From assembly GCF_010725885.1 (NCBI RefSeq), contig NZ_AP022600.1:5704001-5768000 (forward strand): 64,000 nucleotides of DNA, written 5' to 3'. Below the pieces are notes generated by a model. That model ran no database searches. It was not told the DNA's origin and saw nothing but the letters and a program-made list of their open reading frames with translations. The first letter of the stretch is position 1; every line of letters begins with the position of its first letter. Below, one piece after another: positions 43,763 through 54,727 of this stretch. The DNA comes from Mycolicibacterium tokaiense. GTDB lineage: Bacteria > Actinomycetota > Actinomycetes > Mycobacteriales > Mycobacteriaceae. A program made the position numbers and the translations under genes.

Positions 43763-46731
43763 ACGGCCTTCGCCCGCCGCGTCACCCGCAGGTAGTTGTC
43801 CAGGAACTCGCTGCCGTCGTCGTTGTGCCACCCGGCGGCCACCGCCACGGCATTGAGCTGCCGTCCCGGCCCGGGCAACTGGTCGGTGGGCTTGCCGCGC
43901 ACCAGCACCAGGGCGTTGCGCGCCTTGGTTGCAGTCAGCCAGGCCTGCCGGAGCAGGTCCACGTCTCCCTCGGCGATCAGTTCGGCCGCGCCGATGGCGT
44001 CCAGGGAGTCCAGCGTCGAGGTGTTGTGCAGGGCGGGGATGCGGTGGGCGAAGCGCAGTTGCAGCAGCTGAACCGTCCATTCGATGTCGGCCAGCCCGCC
44101 GCGGCCCAGTTTGGTGTGGGTGTTCGGATCCGCTCCGCGGGGTAGCCGCTCGGCGTCCACCCGGGCCTTGATGCGGCGGATCTCCTGCACCGCCTGCTCG
44201 GACACCCCACCCGCCGGGTAGCGGGTGGCGTCGGCCAGCAGCAGGAACTGCTCTCCGAGCTCGAGGTCGCCGGCCACGCGGTGAGCACGCAGCAGCGCCT
44301 GGATTTCCCATGGCTGAGCCCACTGCTGGTAGTAGGCGGCGTAGGAGGACAGGGTGCGCACCAGCGGGCCGTTGCGGCCCTCGGGGCGCAGGTTGATGTC
44401 GACCTCGAGCGGCGGGTCCGCGCTCGGAGTGCCCAGCAGTGCGCGTACCTGCTCGGCGATCGACACCGACCACTTCACCGCCCGGGTCTCCTCGACCCCG
44501 TCGGCGGGTTCACACACGAACATCACGTCGGCGTCGGAGCCGTAGCCCAGTTCGCCGCCGCCGAGGCGGCCCATGCCGATGACCGCGATCTTGGCCGGGG
44601 CCTTCCCGTCCGCAGGGGTGTTGGCGCGGGTCACCGCGTCCAGCGCCGACTGCAGCACCGCCACCCAGACCGAGGTCAGCGCCGTGCACACCGAGCGCAC
44701 GTCGAGCATGCCCAACAGGTCCGCCGACGCGATGCGGGCCAGTTCGCGGCGGCGCAGGGTGCGGGCGGCGGCGATGGCCTTCACCGGGTCGGCGTACCGG
44801 CCGGCCGCAGCCACCAGTGAGCGGCCCAACCCGTCGGGTTCGACCTCGAGCAGTTTGGGCCCCGACGGGCCGTCGGCGTACTGCTGGATGACCTCCGGCG
44901 CACGCATCAACAGGTCCGGCACGTAGGCCGAGGTGCCCAGCACGTGCATCAGCCGCTTGGCCACGGCGCTCTCGTCGCGCAGGCTGGCCAGATACCAGCG
45001 CGCGTCGGCCAACGATTCGCTGATCCGGCGGTAGGCCAGCAGCCCCGCATCGGGATCGGGGGTGTCCGACAGCCAGTCCAGCAGGGTCGGCAGCAGCACC
45101 GCCTGCACCCGGGCCCGTCGGCCGCCCTGGCTGGTCAGCGCCGCCAGATGGGTCAGCGCACTGTGTGGAGCCTGGTAGCCCAGGGCGGCCAGCTGCCGCT
45201 CGGCCGCCTCGTTGGTCATGCCCTCCCGGCCCGGGCCCACCGTGAAATCGACTGCGCGGTCCACGGATTCGAGCAGCGGCTGGTAGAAGAGCTTGGCGTG
45301 CAGCCGCGACACCCGCACGCTCTGGCGTTTGAGTTCCTCGCGCAGCACGCCGAGAGCGTCGTGCTGGCCGTCGGGACGCACGTGGGCGGCGCGGGCCAGC
45401 CAGCGCAGCGCCTCGTCGTCCTCGGGTGCGGGCAGCATGTGGGTACGTTTGAGGCGCTGCAGCTGCAGGCGGTGCTCGAGCAGCCGCAGGAACTCATACG
45501 AGGCCGTCATGTTGGCGGCGTCGTCGCGGCCGACGTACCCGCCGGCGCCCAGCGCCGCGAGCGCTTCGACCGTGGAGGTGACGTGTAGTGAATCGTCGTT
45601 GCGGCCATGCACCAGTTGCAGGAGCTGCACCGCGAACTCGACGTCACGCAACCCGCCGGTGCCGAGTTTGATCTCGCGGCTGCGCACGTCGGCGGGCACC
45701 AGCTCGACCACCCGGCGCCGCATCGCCTGCACGTCGGGCACGAAGTCCTCACGCTCACAGGCTGTCCACACCATCGGCATCAGCGCGTCGAGATACTGCT
45801 GTCCCAGCTCGGCGTCGCCCACCGCCGGACGTGCCTTCAACAACGCCTGGAACTCCCAGGTCTTGGCCCACCGCTCGTAGTAGGCGATGTGGGATTCGAG
45901 GGTGCGCACCAACTGCCCGCGCTTGCCTTCGGGGCGCAGCGCCGCGTCCACCTCGAAGAAGGTCTCCGAGGCCAGCCGCATCATCTCCCCGGCCACCCGG
46001 GTCTCGGTGGCATCCGCTCGCTCCCCCACGAAGATGACGTCGACGTCGGAGACGTAGTTGAGTTCCCGCGCGCCGCACTTGCCCATCGCGATCACGGCCA
46101 GTCGCGGCGCCTCGGCGCCCTTGCAGACGATCGTGGTGGCCACGTGCAGCGCGGCGGCCAGAGCGGCGTCGGCCATGTCGGACAGGTGCGCGCCGACCGT
46201 GGGGAACGCCAGCACCGGCTCGTTCTCCACGGTGGGGGCGACGTCGAGGGCGGCGAGCACCAGCAGGTGGTCGCGGTAGAGCTTGCGCAGCGTGGGAACG
46301 ACACTGGCCGTGGAGGTTTCGGCGGTGACGTCGGCGACCGCGGCCAGGAAGATCTGCTTGAGCTGCGGTGCCGACGGCAGCTGGATCTGCCCCTGCAGCA
46401 GCCGCCACGAATCGGGGTTGGCCACCAGGTGATCGCCCAGGGCCAGGGAGGACCCCAGCACCGCCAGCAACCGGCCGCGCAGCGCTTTGTCCTTGAGCAG
46501 CGCAGTGTTCAGTTCATCCCAATTCGGGCCCAGCGCATCGGCCAGACGCACCATCGCCAGCAGGGCGGCGTCCGCATCGGGAGCGCGCGAGAGCGACCAG
46601 AGCAGTTCGATGTGGTCGTCGGTGTCCCAGCCCAGGCGGGTCAGGGCGGTCCGGGCAGTCGCCTCGACCAGTCCCAGCCGTCCGACGCTGGGCAGCTTGG
46701 GACGCTGCGTGACGGGTTTGGAGGCAGGCAC
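43738..46731 (-). CDS. glnE: Bifunctional glutamine synthetase adenylyltransferase/deadenylase
   Basis: A 997-residue enzyme that adds AMP to Tyr406 of GlnA1 and removes it, according to nitrogen status. Two nucleotidyltransferase domains are visible: [15 protein letters not shown] near residue 230 (deadenylase half) and [16 protein letters not shown] near residue 730 (adenylylating half), each with the catalytic aspartate pair. The GTG at 46731 gives an N-terminus matching M. tuberculosis GlnE ([15 protein letters not shown]). The gene sits upstream of nothing but the island, whereas glnA1 is its neighbour in M. tuberculosis; glnA2 lies 59 bases upstream and shares its direction. Confidence 0.95.
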   Translation of the reverse strand: MPASKPVTQRPKLPSVGRLGLVEATARTALTRLGWDTDDHIELLWSLSRAPDADAALLAMVRLADALGPNWDELNTALLKDKALRGRLLAVLGSSLALGDHLVANPDSWRLLQGQIQLPSAPQLKQIFLAAVADVTAETSTASVVPTLRKLYRDHLLVLAALDVAPTVENEPVLAFPTVGAHLSDMADAALAAALHVATTIVCKGAEAPRLAVIAMGKCGARELNYVSDVDVIFVGERADATETRVAGEMMRLASETFFEVDAALRPEGKRGQLVRTLESHIAYYERWAKTWEFQALLKARPAVGDAELGQQYLDALMPMVWTACEREDFVPDVQAMRRRVVELVPADVRSREIKLGTGGLRDVEFAVQLLQLVHGRNDDSLHVTSTVEALAALGAGGYVGRDDAANMTASYEFLRLLEHRLQLQRLKRTHMLPAPEDDEALRWLARAAHVRPDGQHDALGVLREELKRQSVRVSRLHAKLFYQPLLESVDRAVDFTVGPGREGMTNEAAERQLAALGYQAPHSALTHLAALTSQGGRRARVQAVLLPTLLDWLSDTPDPDAGLLAYRRISESLADARWYLASLRDESAVAKRLMHVLGTSAYVPDLLMRAPEVIQQYADGPSGPKLLEVEPDGLGRSLVAAAGRYADPVKAIAAARTLRRRELARIASADLLGMLDVRSVCTALTSVWVAVLQSALDAVTRANTPADGKAPAKIAVIGMGRLGGGELGYGSDADVMFVCEPADGVEETRAVKWSVSIAEQVRALLGTPSADPPLEVDINLRPEGRNGPLVRTLSSYAAYYQQWAQPWEIQALLRAHRVAGDLELGEQFLLLADATRYPAGGVSEQAVQEIRRIKARVDAERLPRGADPNTHTKLGRGGLADIEWTVQLLQLRFAHRIPALHNTSTLDSLDAIGAAELIAEGDVDLLRQAWLTATKARNALVLVRGKPTDQLPGPGRQLNAVAVAAGWHNDDGSEFLDNYLRVTRRAKAVVRKVFGG

Positions 46732-46790
46732 GACAGCACGGTACTGCACTCGGCGGGCCGTGCGGCAATCTGTTGTGCTCCCGATCGGAG

Positions 46791-48131
46791 CTACAGGGAC
46801 AGGTAGGTCTCCAGCTCGTACGGGGTGACCTTGCTGCGGTAGGTCTCCCACTCCGTGCGCTTGTTGCGCAGGAAGAAGTCGAAGACGTGCTCGCCCAAGG
46901 CCTCGGCCACCAGTTCGGAGCCCTCCATGGCCTCCAGCGCGTAGCCGAGGCTGCCGGGCAACTCGCGGTAGCCCATGGCCCGGCGCTCCTCCGAGGTCAG
47001 GCTCCACACGTTGTCCTCGGCCTGCGGGCCCAGAACGTAGCCCTTCTCGACCCCGCGCAGACCGGCGGCCAGCAGCACCGCGAAGGCCAGGTAGGGGTTG
47101 CAGGCCGAGTCGGGGCTGCGCACCTCGACCCGGCGCGACGACGCCTTGTTCGGCGTGTACATCGGGACCCGCACCAGGGCAGAGCGATTGGCGGCCCCCC
47201 AGGACGCCGCGGTGGGCGCCTCGCCGCCGTGGACCAGACGCTTGTAGGAGTTCACCCACTGGTTGGTGACGGCACTGATCTCGCTGGCGTGCTCGAGGAT
47301 GCCGGCGATGAAGGACTTGCCGACGTCGGAGAGCTGCAACGGGTCGTCGGGGCTGTGGAAGGCGTTGGTGTCACCCTCGAACAGGCTCATGTGGGTGTGC
47401 ATGGCCGAGCCCGGGTACTCCGCGAACGGCTTGGGCATGAACGACGCCCGCACACCCTCACCCAGGGCAACCTCTTTGACCAGGTAGCGGAAAGTCATCA
47501 CGTTGTCGGCCATCGACAGGGCATCGGCGTAGCGCAGGTCGATCTCCTGCTGGCCGGGCGCACCCTCGTGGTGGCTGAACTCCACCGAGATGCCCATCTG
47601 TTCCAGCGCGTCGATGGCGTGCCGGCGGAAGTTCGGCGCGGAGTCGTGCACGGCCTGGTCGAAGTAGCCGCCGTTGTCGGCGGGCACCGGGACGCTGCCG
47701 TCATAGGGACCGGGCTGCAGCAGGAAGAACTCGATCTCCGGGTGCACGTAGCAGGAGAAGCCGAGGTCGCTGGCCTTGGCGAGCTGGCGGCGCAGCACGT
47801 GGCGCGAGTCCGCCCACGAGGGTGATCCGTCGGGCATGGTGATGTCGCAGAACATGCGGGCGGAGTGGTGGTCCCCTCCGCTGGTGGTCCACGGCAGCAC
47901 CTGGAAGGTCGAGGGATCGGGCCTGGCCACGGTGTCCGATTCCGACACCCGGGCAAAGCCCTCGATGGAGGATCCGTCAAAGCCGATGCCCTCTTCGAAG
48001 GCACCCTCGAGTTCGGCGGGCGCGATGGCCACCGACTTGAGGAATCCGAGCACGTCGGTGAACCACAGTCGCACGAAACGGATGTCCCGTTCCTCGAGCG
48101 TGCGCAGCACGAATTCCTTCTGACGATCCAT
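46791..48131 (-). CDS. glnA2: Glutamine synthetase-like protein GlnA2
   Basis: A 446-residue type I glutamine synthetase homologue, almost colinear with M. tuberculosis GlnA2 (Rv2222c). GSI signatures [29 protein letters not shown] and NRSALVRVP are present. The adenylylation loop of GlnA1 is replaced by [11 protein letters not shown] with no tyrosine, so it should escape GlnE control. The ATG at 48131 follows from homology. A GlnR-like box is about 25 bases upstream. It is in the same direction as glnE and may be co-transcribed with it. Confidence 0.95.
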   Translation of the reverse strand: MDRQKEFVLRTLEERDIRFVRLWFTDVLGFLKSVAIAPAELEGAFEEGIGFDGSSIEGFARVSESDTVARPDPSTFQVLPWTTSGGDHHSARMFCDITMPDGSPSWADSRHVLRRQLAKASDLGFSCYVHPEIEFFLLQPGPYDGSVPVPADNGGYFDQAVHDSAPNFRRHAIDALEQMGISVEFSHHEGAPGQQEIDLRYADALSMADNVMTFRYLVKEVALGEGVRASFMPKPFAEYPGSAMHTHMSLFEGDTNAFHSPDDPLQLSDVGKSFIAGILEHASEISAVTNQWVNSYKRLVHGGEAPTAASWGAANRSALVRVPMYTPNKASSRRVEVRSPDSACNPYLAFAVLLAAGLRGVEKGYVLGPQAEDNVWSLTSEERRAMGYRELPGSLGYALEAMEGSELVAEALGEHVFDFFLRNKRTEWETYRSKVTPYELETYLSL

Positions 48132-48154
48132 GACCGGAAGCGTAGGCATGCGCT

Positions 48155-48170
48155 GTTAACTCTGTGTTAC
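48155..48170 (-). promoter_or_regulatory. Candidate GlnR box upstream of glnA2
   Basis: Read in the direction of glnA2 the site is GTAAC-ACAGAG-TTAAC, one base off the pattern GTnAC-n6-GnAAC and close to the site before glnA1. The position 24 bases before the start codon fits a promoter element. The function is inferred. Confidence 0.38.
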
Positions 48171-48190
48171 AGCGGTGAGTCGGCTGGTGC

Positions 48191-49672
48191 TCAGCAAAAG
48201 AGGTTCGCCGGAGGCAGAACCCGATCCACCAGGTAGTCCACCGTCGCGCTGTCCACGCACTGCTGGCCGTTGAACACCACGGTGTGCTGGGTGCCGTCGA
48301 AGCTGATCAACGGTGCCTGCAGCTGACGGGCCAGGTCCACCCCCGCCTGGTACGGGGTGGCGGGATCGCGAGTGGTGGAGACCACCAACACCGATCCCGG
48401 CGGTGCGGGGGCGGCCGGCGCGGGTGAGGAGGTGGCGGGGACCGGCCAGAACGCGCAGATGTCGCGGGGGGCAAACCCGGTGAAGCTGCCGTAGGACAGG
48501 AAGGGCGCCACCTGGCGCAGCCGCTGATCGAAGGCCACCCACGCGGTCGGGTCGGTCGGCACCGGGGAATCGGCGCACCGCACCGCATTGAACGCGTCGC
48601 GCCGGTTGCTGTAGTGCCCTTGGGAGTCACGGCCCTGGTACACGTCGGCCAGTCCCAGCAGGTCGTCGGCCGCGGTGCCGCGCTGCAGCCCCAGCAGACC
48701 GCTGGTCAGCAACAGCCAGTACCGCGGCGAGTACAGCGCGTTGCCGGTGCCGATCACCGCGTCGGAGTAACTCAGCCCGCGCGGATCGTCGGTGCGACCC
48801 GGCTGCTGCACCAGCGGATCCACCAGTTGGTGGTACCGGTTGACCCACTGCCCCGGGTCCTGTCCGAGCGGGCAGTCGGCGGACTTGGCGCAGTCCGCGG
48901 CGTAGGTGTTGAACGCCTCCTGGAAGCTGGCGTTCTGGCGCAGGGTCTCCTCCAGCGGCGGCACGGCGGGATCGATGGCGCCGTCGAGCACCATGGTCCG
49001 CACGTGTTGGCCGAACTGCTGCAGATACGACGTGCCGATCTGGGTGCCGTAACTGAATCCGAGATAGTTCAGCTGGTCGTCGCCGAGGATCTGCCGCACG
49101 GTGTCGAGATCGCGCGCCGCGTCGACTGCGCCGACTGCGGCCAGGAACTCCGTGCCCATCCGGTCGGCGCACTGCTGGGCGAACTCGCGGTAGCGGGCCT
49201 CGATGGCCGCCACCCCGGCCGGGGTGTAGTCCACCATCGGGTCGCGGCGCCAGGCATCGAACTCGGCGTCGGTGCGGCACCGCAGTTGCGGGGTGGAGTG
49301 CCCGATCCCGCGCGGGTCTACCCCGACCAGGTCGAAGTGCTCGTTGACGGGGCTGCCGGCCAGCGCCCGGCCCATCCCGGCCACGGTGTCCACCGCCGAG
49401 GCGCCCGGGCCGCCCGGGTTCACGAACAGCGGGCCGATGCGCTCACCCGACGCCGGGATCTTGATCACGGCCAGCTCCGCCTGCGGCACGCTCACCGTGG
49501 TGCACTGGGCGGTGGGCAGCATCTCCGGCCCGTAGCCGAAGCGCGCGCAATCCGTCCAAACCTGTTGCTGGGCAGCCGGTTGCGCGGGTTCCGCCTGCGC
49601 GGCGGGGGCTGCCACACCGGCCAGTAGGGCGATCGAGAGCAGCATCGAGCCCGGGAGCCTGGTGTGGAGCAT
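48191..49672 (-). CDS. Secreted alpha/beta hydrolase, tripeptidyl peptidase type (Rv2223c-like)
   Basis: A 493-residue serine hydrolase with an N-terminal signal peptide ending near AQA (about residue 28). The nucleophile elbow is GFSYGTQ, the acid lies in TTRDPATPY and the histidine in GTQHTVVF; cysteines are paired as in secreted relatives. It is paralogous to the next gene upstream (Hip1-like) and, as in M. tuberculosis, the two stand in tandem after glnA2. Probable exoprotease or peptidase of the cell envelope; substrate unknown. Confidence 0.88.
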   Translation of the reverse strand: MLHTRLPGSMLLSIALLAGVAAPAAQAEPAQPAAQQQVWTDCARFGYGPEMLPTAQCTTVSVPQAELAVIKIPASGERIGPLFVNPGGPGASAVDTVAGMGRALAGSPVNEHFDLVGVDPRGIGHSTPQLRCRTDAEFDAWRRDPMVDYTPAGVAAIEARYREFAQQCADRMGTEFLAAVGAVDAARDLDTVRQILGDDQLNYLGFSYGTQIGTSYLQQFGQHVRTMVLDGAIDPAVPPLEETLRQNASFQEAFNTYAADCAKSADCPLGQDPGQWVNRYHQLVDPLVQQPGRTDDPRGLSYSDAVIGTGNALYSPRYWLLLTSGLLGLQRGTAADDLLGLADVYQGRDSQGHYSNRRDAFNAVRCADSPVPTDPTAWVAFDQRLRQVAPFLSYGSFTGFAPRDICAFWPVPATSSPAPAAPAPPGSVLVVSTTRDPATPYQAGVDLARQLQAPLISFDGTQHTVVFNGQQCVDSATVDYLVDRVLPPANLFC

Positions 49673-49751
49673 GCGCACATCGTTGCATGCCGGGCGAGGC
49701 CCCGAGTGACCCAGCTGGTCACGGCCAGGTCTCATTTACCGCTTGGGCAGC

Positions 49752-51290
49752 TCAGCACTCGGTGTCGGGGCCCGGCACGGCGCCGTCGACCAGGTATTTC
49801 ACCGCATAGTCGTCGACGCAGGAGTTCCCGCGGAACACCACGGTGTGCTGGGTGCCCTTGAAGGTCACCAGCCCGCCGCCGAGCTGGTCGGCCAGTTTCA
49901 CGCCGGCCTCATACGGCGTGGCCGGGTCGCCGGTGATCGAGACCACCAGTGTCGCAGGCAGATCTGGCACCGAGAGCTCGTGCGGCTCGCTGGTGGGCGG
50001 CACCGGCCACTTGTTGCACGTGGGCTCGGGGACCAGGCCCGTGAACTCGCCGGTGGCCAGGAACGGCGCGACCTCGCGCAGCCTGCGGTCCTCGTCCACC
50101 AGGGTCGCCATGTCGGTGACGCGCTGCTCGTCCATGCAGTTGACCGCCATCCGCACGTCGGTGGCATTGGTGTAGTGGCCGTTGCCGTCACGCCGCATGT
50201 ACAGGTCGGCCAGGATCAGCAGGGTGTCACCGCGGCCCTCACGCAGTTCGGCCAGGCCCTGGGTGAGGTGGCGCCACAGCGTCGGCGAGTACAGCGCCAT
50301 GATGGTGGCGGTGGTGGCGTCGTAGTGCGACAGCCCGCGCGGATCGGCGGTGGGCGCCGGGGTCTGCTGCCACGGGTCCAGCAGATCCCGGTACACCTCA
50401 ACGGCTTTCGCGGGATCGGTACCCAACGGGCAGTCCGGACTCGTGGCGCAGTCCGCGGCAAAGTCGTTGAACGCCGACTGGAACGCCGCCGCCTGAGCGA
50501 TGTCGGCCTCCACCGGGTCAGCGTTGGGGTCGATGGCGCCGTCGAGGATCATCGCCCGCACGTTCTGCGGGTACATCTCGGCGTAGGTGGTGCCGATCCG
50601 GGTGCCGTAGGAGTAGCCGAGAAAGGTCAGCTTCTCGTCACCGACCGCCTGACGGATCCGGTCCAGATCGCGGGCGACGTTGTCGGTGCCCACGTTGGCC
50701 AGGAAGTCCACCCCCATCTTGTCGATGCAGCGTTGGACGTATTCCTGGGTCTGCTCGTTGAGGTAGTCCACGCCTTCCTGGGTGTACTCGATCACCGGTT
50801 CGGCGCGCTGACGGTCGTTGTCGGCGTCGGAGTTGCACCACAGGGCGGGCGACGAGGACGCCACCCCCCGGGGGTCGAAGCCCACGAAGTCGAAGTGCTC
50901 GCGGATCTCGGGCGGCAGCGTCGGCAACAGCCCGAAGGCGGCTTCGATTCCGGACTCCCCCGGCCCGCCGGGGTTGAACACCAGCGACCCGATCTTCTCT
51001 CCGGTGGCCGGGAACCGGATCAACGCCAGGTCCAGGGAGTCGCCGTCGGCGACGTCGTAGTCGACGGGGACGGCCAGCAATCCGCATTCCGTGCCCTCGG
51101 GCACCTCGATGGTGGCAGGGGCATTCAGCTGGCAGGGCTCCCACGCCACCGGCGCGCTGGCACCGGCTCCTGCCGTGGTGGCCTCGCCATCGACCTGCCT
51201 GCTGCAGCCCCCGACGGTGAGCACCAGTCCCGCGATGGTCACCCCGGCCACGGTGGCACGCAGGGACCGACGTCGGGGTAACAGACTCAT
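49752..51290 (-). CDS. hip1: Hip1/CaeA-like cell-envelope serine hydrolase
   Basis: A 512-residue homologue of M. tuberculosis Rv2224c, a cell-envelope serine protease that processes GroEL2 and alters immune responses. The N-terminus has a signal and lipobox VLTVGGCS, so it is probably a lipoprotein. The catalytic serine lies in GYSYGTR, the acid in ITGDPATPY and the histidine in GTQHTVVF. Start taken as ATG 51290; an ATG three codons upstream is possible. Its paralogue follows 79 bases downstream. Confidence 0.9.
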   Translation of the reverse strand: MSLLPRRRSLRATVAGVTIAGLVLTVGGCSRQVDGEATTAGAGASAPVAWEPCQLNAPATIEVPEGTECGLLAVPVDYDVADGDSLDLALIRFPATGEKIGSLVFNPGGPGESGIEAAFGLLPTLPPEIREHFDFVGFDPRGVASSSPALWCNSDADNDRQRAEPVIEYTQEGVDYLNEQTQEYVQRCIDKMGVDFLANVGTDNVARDLDRIRQAVGDEKLTFLGYSYGTRIGTTYAEMYPQNVRAMILDGAIDPNADPVEADIAQAAAFQSAFNDFAADCATSPDCPLGTDPAKAVEVYRDLLDPWQQTPAPTADPRGLSHYDATTATIMALYSPTLWRHLTQGLAELREGRGDTLLILADLYMRRDGNGHYTNATDVRMAVNCMDEQRVTDMATLVDEDRRLREVAPFLATGEFTGLVPEPTCNKWPVPPTSEPHELSVPDLPATLVVSITGDPATPYEAGVKLADQLGGGLVTFKGTQHTVVFRGNSCVDDYAVKYLVDGAVPGPDTEC

Positions 51291-51346
51291 GGGCAACATG
51301 CTGCCATGACGGCTACGCGAAACCTCGAAGCGCAGGTAGGCGGGTC

Positions 51347-52744
51347 TCAGCGGTTGCAGGCGGCCAGCAGCTCCTCCATGCCGACGGCGAAGTCGTCGGC
51401 CATCGACCACAGGTCGGGCAGCAGTTCCGGGCAGGAGATCAGGCCCACGTCCAATTTGCCGCTCAGCGACATCACGGTGATGTTCAGGCCCGAGCCGTGG
51501 AAGATCGGCCCCAGCGGATACATGGCCTTGACCTCTGAGCCCAGGAAGTACAGCGGCACCTGCGGGCCGGGCACGTTGGACACCACCAGGTTGTGCACCG
51601 GGCGGGCCTCGGTGAGCCGGGAGCTGGCGTACAGCCGCATGGCGGCCCCGAACACCGCGGGGGCGGCAAACTGCGACCAGTCCTGCAGCAGCGTCGCCGC
51701 GATCGCCGAACTGTGTTCCTTGGCAACCGAAGTGGCGTCGGCGATGGCACTCAGCCGTTCGGCGGGGTCGCCGATGTGGGTCTGCAGGCTTGCGAACATG
51801 CCCGAGACCTTGTTGCGCCCGGGGCGGTCCGAGCGGTCGTGCACCGACACCGGCACCATCGCCACCAGCGGGCTGTCGGGCAGTTCGTCGCGGTCGGCCA
51901 GGTAGGCCCGTAGCGCCCCGGCCACCAGTGCCATCACCACGTCGTTGACCTTCACCCCGAAGTGGTTCTTGACCTTCTTGACGTCCTCGAGGTCCAGTTG
52001 GGCGTAGGCGACGTTGCGGTGCGGGGTGACGGTGGTGTTGAACGCCGTCTGCGGTGCGGTGAACGGACTGGTCATGGCGGCGCCGGACAGGGCCCGACGC
52101 ACGGTGTCCACCACCGTGGTGACGGTCGCGGGTAGCGTTTTGGCGGCCAGGTGCACGGGCCGGTTGGCAAAACGCACCAGCCCGGTGGCCGCGAGCTCCA
52201 GGGTGTTGGCATCGCCGGAACCCGCCACGGGTTCGGGCGCAGCGGCATCGGCCTCGGTGGAGCACAGCTGCGACATCAGGTTCGCACCGGTCACGCCGTC
52301 GACGGCGGCGTGGTGGACCTTGGTCATCACCGCCATCCGGCCGCCGGCGTGCACGTCGGTGCCCGCGACGTTCTCGATGACCCACATCTCCCACAGTGGC
52401 CGGGAGCGCTCCAGTGGCAGCGAGGCGATGTGCCCGCAGATCTCGGACAGCTCGGCACGGCCACCGGGGGCCGGTAGCGCGATCCGGTGCAGATGCCGGT
52501 CGACGTCGAAGTCCTTGTCCTCCACCCACACTGGGTGATCGAGGTTGAAGAAGCTGTCGGCCAGCTTGTCGCGGAACTCCGGCATGGCGGCGATGCGGAC
52601 CACCAGTTCGTCACGCAGCTTGTCGAACGTGTAGCCCCCGGGCATCGTCGAGGTGTCGACGTCGAGGATGGAGCACACGTGCAACGGCTGCGACGGAGTT
52701 TCGAGATACAGGAAGCTGGCGTCGAGCCCGCTGAGCCGTTGCAT
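51347..52744 (-). CDS. Wax ester synthase/diacylglycerol acyltransferase (WS/DGAT)
   Basis: A 465-residue acyltransferase that joins acyl-CoA to diacylglycerol or fatty alcohol, making storage lipid. The family motif HHAAVDG (HHxxxDG) and the N-terminal pattern LSGLDASFLYLETP are present, with the NLVVSNVPGP segment of the C-terminal domain. The ATG at 52744 matches family N-termini (MQRLSGLDASF). It lies divergent to panB across 155 bases. Mycobacteria have many such genes; this one is not in the M. tuberculosis order at this place. Confidence 0.92.
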   Translation of the reverse strand: MQRLSGLDASFLYLETPSQPLHVCSILDVDTSTMPGGYTFDKLRDELVVRIAAMPEFRDKLADSFFNLDHPVWVEDKDFDVDRHLHRIALPAPGGRAELSEICGHIASLPLERSRPLWEMWVIENVAGTDVHAGGRMAVMTKVHHAAVDGVTGANLMSQLCSTEADAAAPEPVAGSGDANTLELAATGLVRFANRPVHLAAKTLPATVTTVVDTVRRALSGAAMTSPFTAPQTAFNTTVTPHRNVAYAQLDLEDVKKVKNHFGVKVNDVVMALVAGALRAYLADRDELPDSPLVAMVPVSVHDRSDRPGRNKVSGMFASLQTHIGDPAERLSAIADATSVAKEHSSAIAATLLQDWSQFAAPAVFGAAMRLYASSRLTEARPVHNLVVSNVPGPQVPLYFLGSEVKAMYPLGPIFHGSGLNITVMSLSGKLDVGLISCPELLPDLWSMADDFAVGMEELLAACNR

Positions 52745-52899
52745 CGGCAGATCGTATGTCCACCGAGCGCAAGGTGTGAGGAACTCCACTTAACTCACAG
52801 TTCACCTGGGCGAGGCGCGGTGGCAGACTTGACGCGTCAGCCGGCCCGGGGACCCGTAGTGGCCTCGAGGATCGAACCGACCACCTCGTTAGGACAGTG

Positions 52900-53757
52900 A
52901 TGTCTGAACAAAGCGGAATGCAAGAACAACGTCTATACGGCGCTTCCTCCGAGCCCAAGAAGCGCATCAAGGTACGCACGCATCATCTGCAGCAGTGGAA
53001 GAGCGAAGGCCACAAGTGGGCCATGCTCACCGCCTACGACTTCTCCACCGCGCGGGTGTTCGACGACGCCGAGATCCCGGTGCTGCTGGTGGGTGATTCC
53101 GCCGCCAACGTCGTCTACGGCTACGACACCACCGTGCCGATCACCATCGACGAGCTGATTCCGCTGGTGCGCGGTGTGGTCAAGGGCGCCCCGCATGCAC
53201 TGGTGGTGGCCGACCTGCCGTTCGGTTCCTACGAAGGGGGCGCTGCGCAGGCGCTGGCGACGGCCACCCGGTTCCTCAAGGAGACCGGTGCGCACGCGGT
53301 GAAGCTCGAGGGCGGCGAGCGGGTGGCCGAGCAGATCGCCACGCTCACCCAGGCCGGCATCCCAGTGATCGCGCACATCGGCTTCACCCCGCAGAGCGTC
53401 AACGGCCTGGGCGGTTTCAAGGTGCAGGGCCGCGGCGACGCCGCTGAGCAGACCATCGCCGATGCCATCGCCGTGGCCGAGGCCGGCGCGGTGGCCGTGG
53501 TACTGGAGATGGTGCCGGCCGAATTGGCCACGCAGATCACCGGCAAGCTCACCATCCCCACCGTCGGCATCGGCGCGGGCCCCAACTGCGACGCGCAGGT
53601 GCTGGTCTGGCAGGACATGGCCGGCATGACCTCCGGGCGCACCGCCAAGTTCGTCAAGCGTTTCGGCGATGTGGGCGGCGAATTGCGCCGCGCAGCAACC
53701 GAATACGCCGGCGAGGTGGCCAGCGGTTCCTTCCCCGCCGAGGAACACTCCTTCTGA
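52900..53757 (+). CDS. panB: 3-methyl-2-oxobutanoate hydroxymethyltransferase PanB
   Basis: Transfers hydroxymethyl from methylene-tetrahydrofolate to ketoisovalerate, first committed step of pantothenate synthesis. The 285-residue protein aligns along its length with M. tuberculosis PanB, with [23 protein letters not shown], the KLEGG motif and [12 protein letters not shown] 52900 was chosen over an adjacent upstream GTG by homology. Its end is followed by a 56-bp palindrome and the DUF559 gene. Confidence 0.96.
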   Translation: MSEQSGMQEQRLYGASSEPKKRIKVRTHHLQQWKSEGHKWAMLTAYDFSTARVFDDAEIPVLLVGDSAANVVYGYDTTVPITIDELIPLVRGVVKGAPHALVVADLPFGSYEGGAAQALATATRFLKETGAHAVKLEGGERVAEQIATLTQAGIPVIAHIGFTPQSVNGLGGFKVQGRGDAAEQTIADAIAVAEAGAVAVVLEMVPAELATQITGKLTIPTVGIGAGPNCDAQVLVWQDMAGMTSGRTAKFVKRFGDVGGELRRAATEYAGEVASGSFPAEEHSF

Positions 53758-53765
53758 CGTTCTGT

Positions 53766-53821
53766 CGAGATTCACTCAGCGGCGGGATTTTACGAGATTT
53801 CCCGCCCCTGAGTGAATCTCG
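53766..53821. repeat. 56-bp palindrome, copy 1
   Basis: Two 22-base arms (one mismatch) flank a 12-base centre. The arms begin CGAGATTCACTCAG. It nearly repeats the element at 54728-54783. It starts nine bases after panB, and its right arm encodes the last residues and the stop of the DUF559 gene. It could also terminate panB. Confidence 0.85.
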
Positions 53822-54671
53822 GCGCTCGCTCGCGGGCGGTCTGGATTCGTCGGACGACCTGCCCCTCGAGATCCTCGGCCACCACGCGGACGACGATCCA
53901 GCCCAATCGATCCAGCTCTTCTCGACGGCGCATGTCCCGGACGTATTGGCGGCGGTCCCTGCGGTGCTGGTCGCCGTCGTACTCGATGGCGATTTTGAGA
54001 TCGGGCCAGCCCATGTCGAGCCGGGCGACAAAGCTGCCGTGCTCGTCGCGAACCTCGATCTGCGTCTGCACGGGCGGAAAACCCTGCCTCCGGATCAACA
54101 GTCGCAGCCACGTCTCTTTCGGCGACTCGGCACCGGCATCGACAAGCCGCAGCACCTCATCGGCCTGCCGCAATCCACGAACGCCGGGGTGTTGTCGAGC
54201 GACGGCCCCGACATCGCCGACTCCGATGCGGGTCGCGTTCAGCAGTGCGTCGACGGCAGCAACCACGGGTGCGATGCCGGTCCTCCTGGTCGACACTCGC
54301 CGAGCCAGGTCGAACGCGGTCCGCGCGGCGGTGGTGACAGTCATCCCGCGCAGCCGTTCATGTTCTGTCGTGTGCAGGCGGTCGTGATGCGTCCGAACAC
54401 CAGGCGGGGGCCTGGTGCTGGCGAAATACAGGTCGACATCGACACCGGGATCGACCCACTTGGCACCCAACAGCGCCGACGCTGCAGGTCCGCCGACGAT
54501 GCCTTGCCGCTTCGACCATAGCCATGCCGCTCGGGTACGTACCTGCAGCGTCGGCTCGACGGCGTTGTCGACGTAGACGCCGGGCAGGACGGGGCGACAC
54601 CTGCTGCGTAACCGGTGTCGGGTCATGACGCCGGCAGCCAGCGCTTCGGCGCCGATGAAGGGTTCGGCCAT
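53790..54671 (-). CDS. DUF559 (Vsr/endonuclease-like) protein, AbiEi-type N-terminus
   Basis: A 293-residue protein. The C-terminal domain matches DUF559, a very-short-patch-repair-like nuclease fold: IAIEYDGDQHRRDRRQY followed by a DRLGWIVVRV segment. The N-terminal part has a winged-helix-like region and LPGVYVDNAV, as in the type IV antitoxin AbiEi-like proteins found in many copies in actinobacteria. DNA-cleaving activity is unproven. The C-terminal residues FTQGREIS come from the palindrome beneath. No toxin-like partner gene is adjacent. Start ATG 54671 follows the protein pattern. A likely mobile or defence-linked gene; not in the M. tuberculosis order. Confidence 0.8.
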   Translation of the reverse strand: MAEPFIGAEALAAGVMTRHRLRSRCRPVLPGVYVDNAVEPTLQVRTRAAWLWSKRQGIVGGPAASALLGAKWVDPGVDVDLYFASTRPPPGVRTHHDRLHTTEHERLRGMTVTTAARTAFDLARRVSTRRTGIAPVVAAVDALLNATRIGVGDVGAVARQHPGVRGLRQADEVLRLVDAGAESPKETWLRLLIRRQGFPPVQTQIEVRDEHGSFVARLDMGWPDLKIAIEYDGDQHRRDRRQYVRDMRRREELDRLGWIVVRVVAEDLEGQVVRRIQTARERAPRFTQGREIS

Positions 54672-54727
54672 ACCCCGACGATGGCAGCCAGGACGCCAAC
54701 TCCGCGTACGGTCATCCACAGGCGGCT

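Noticed and set aside
44281..46806. Long open frames opposite glnE on the plus strand
   Set aside because: They are compositional shadows: Gly/Ala/Arg/His-rich translations without family motifs, ribosome sites or credible ends.
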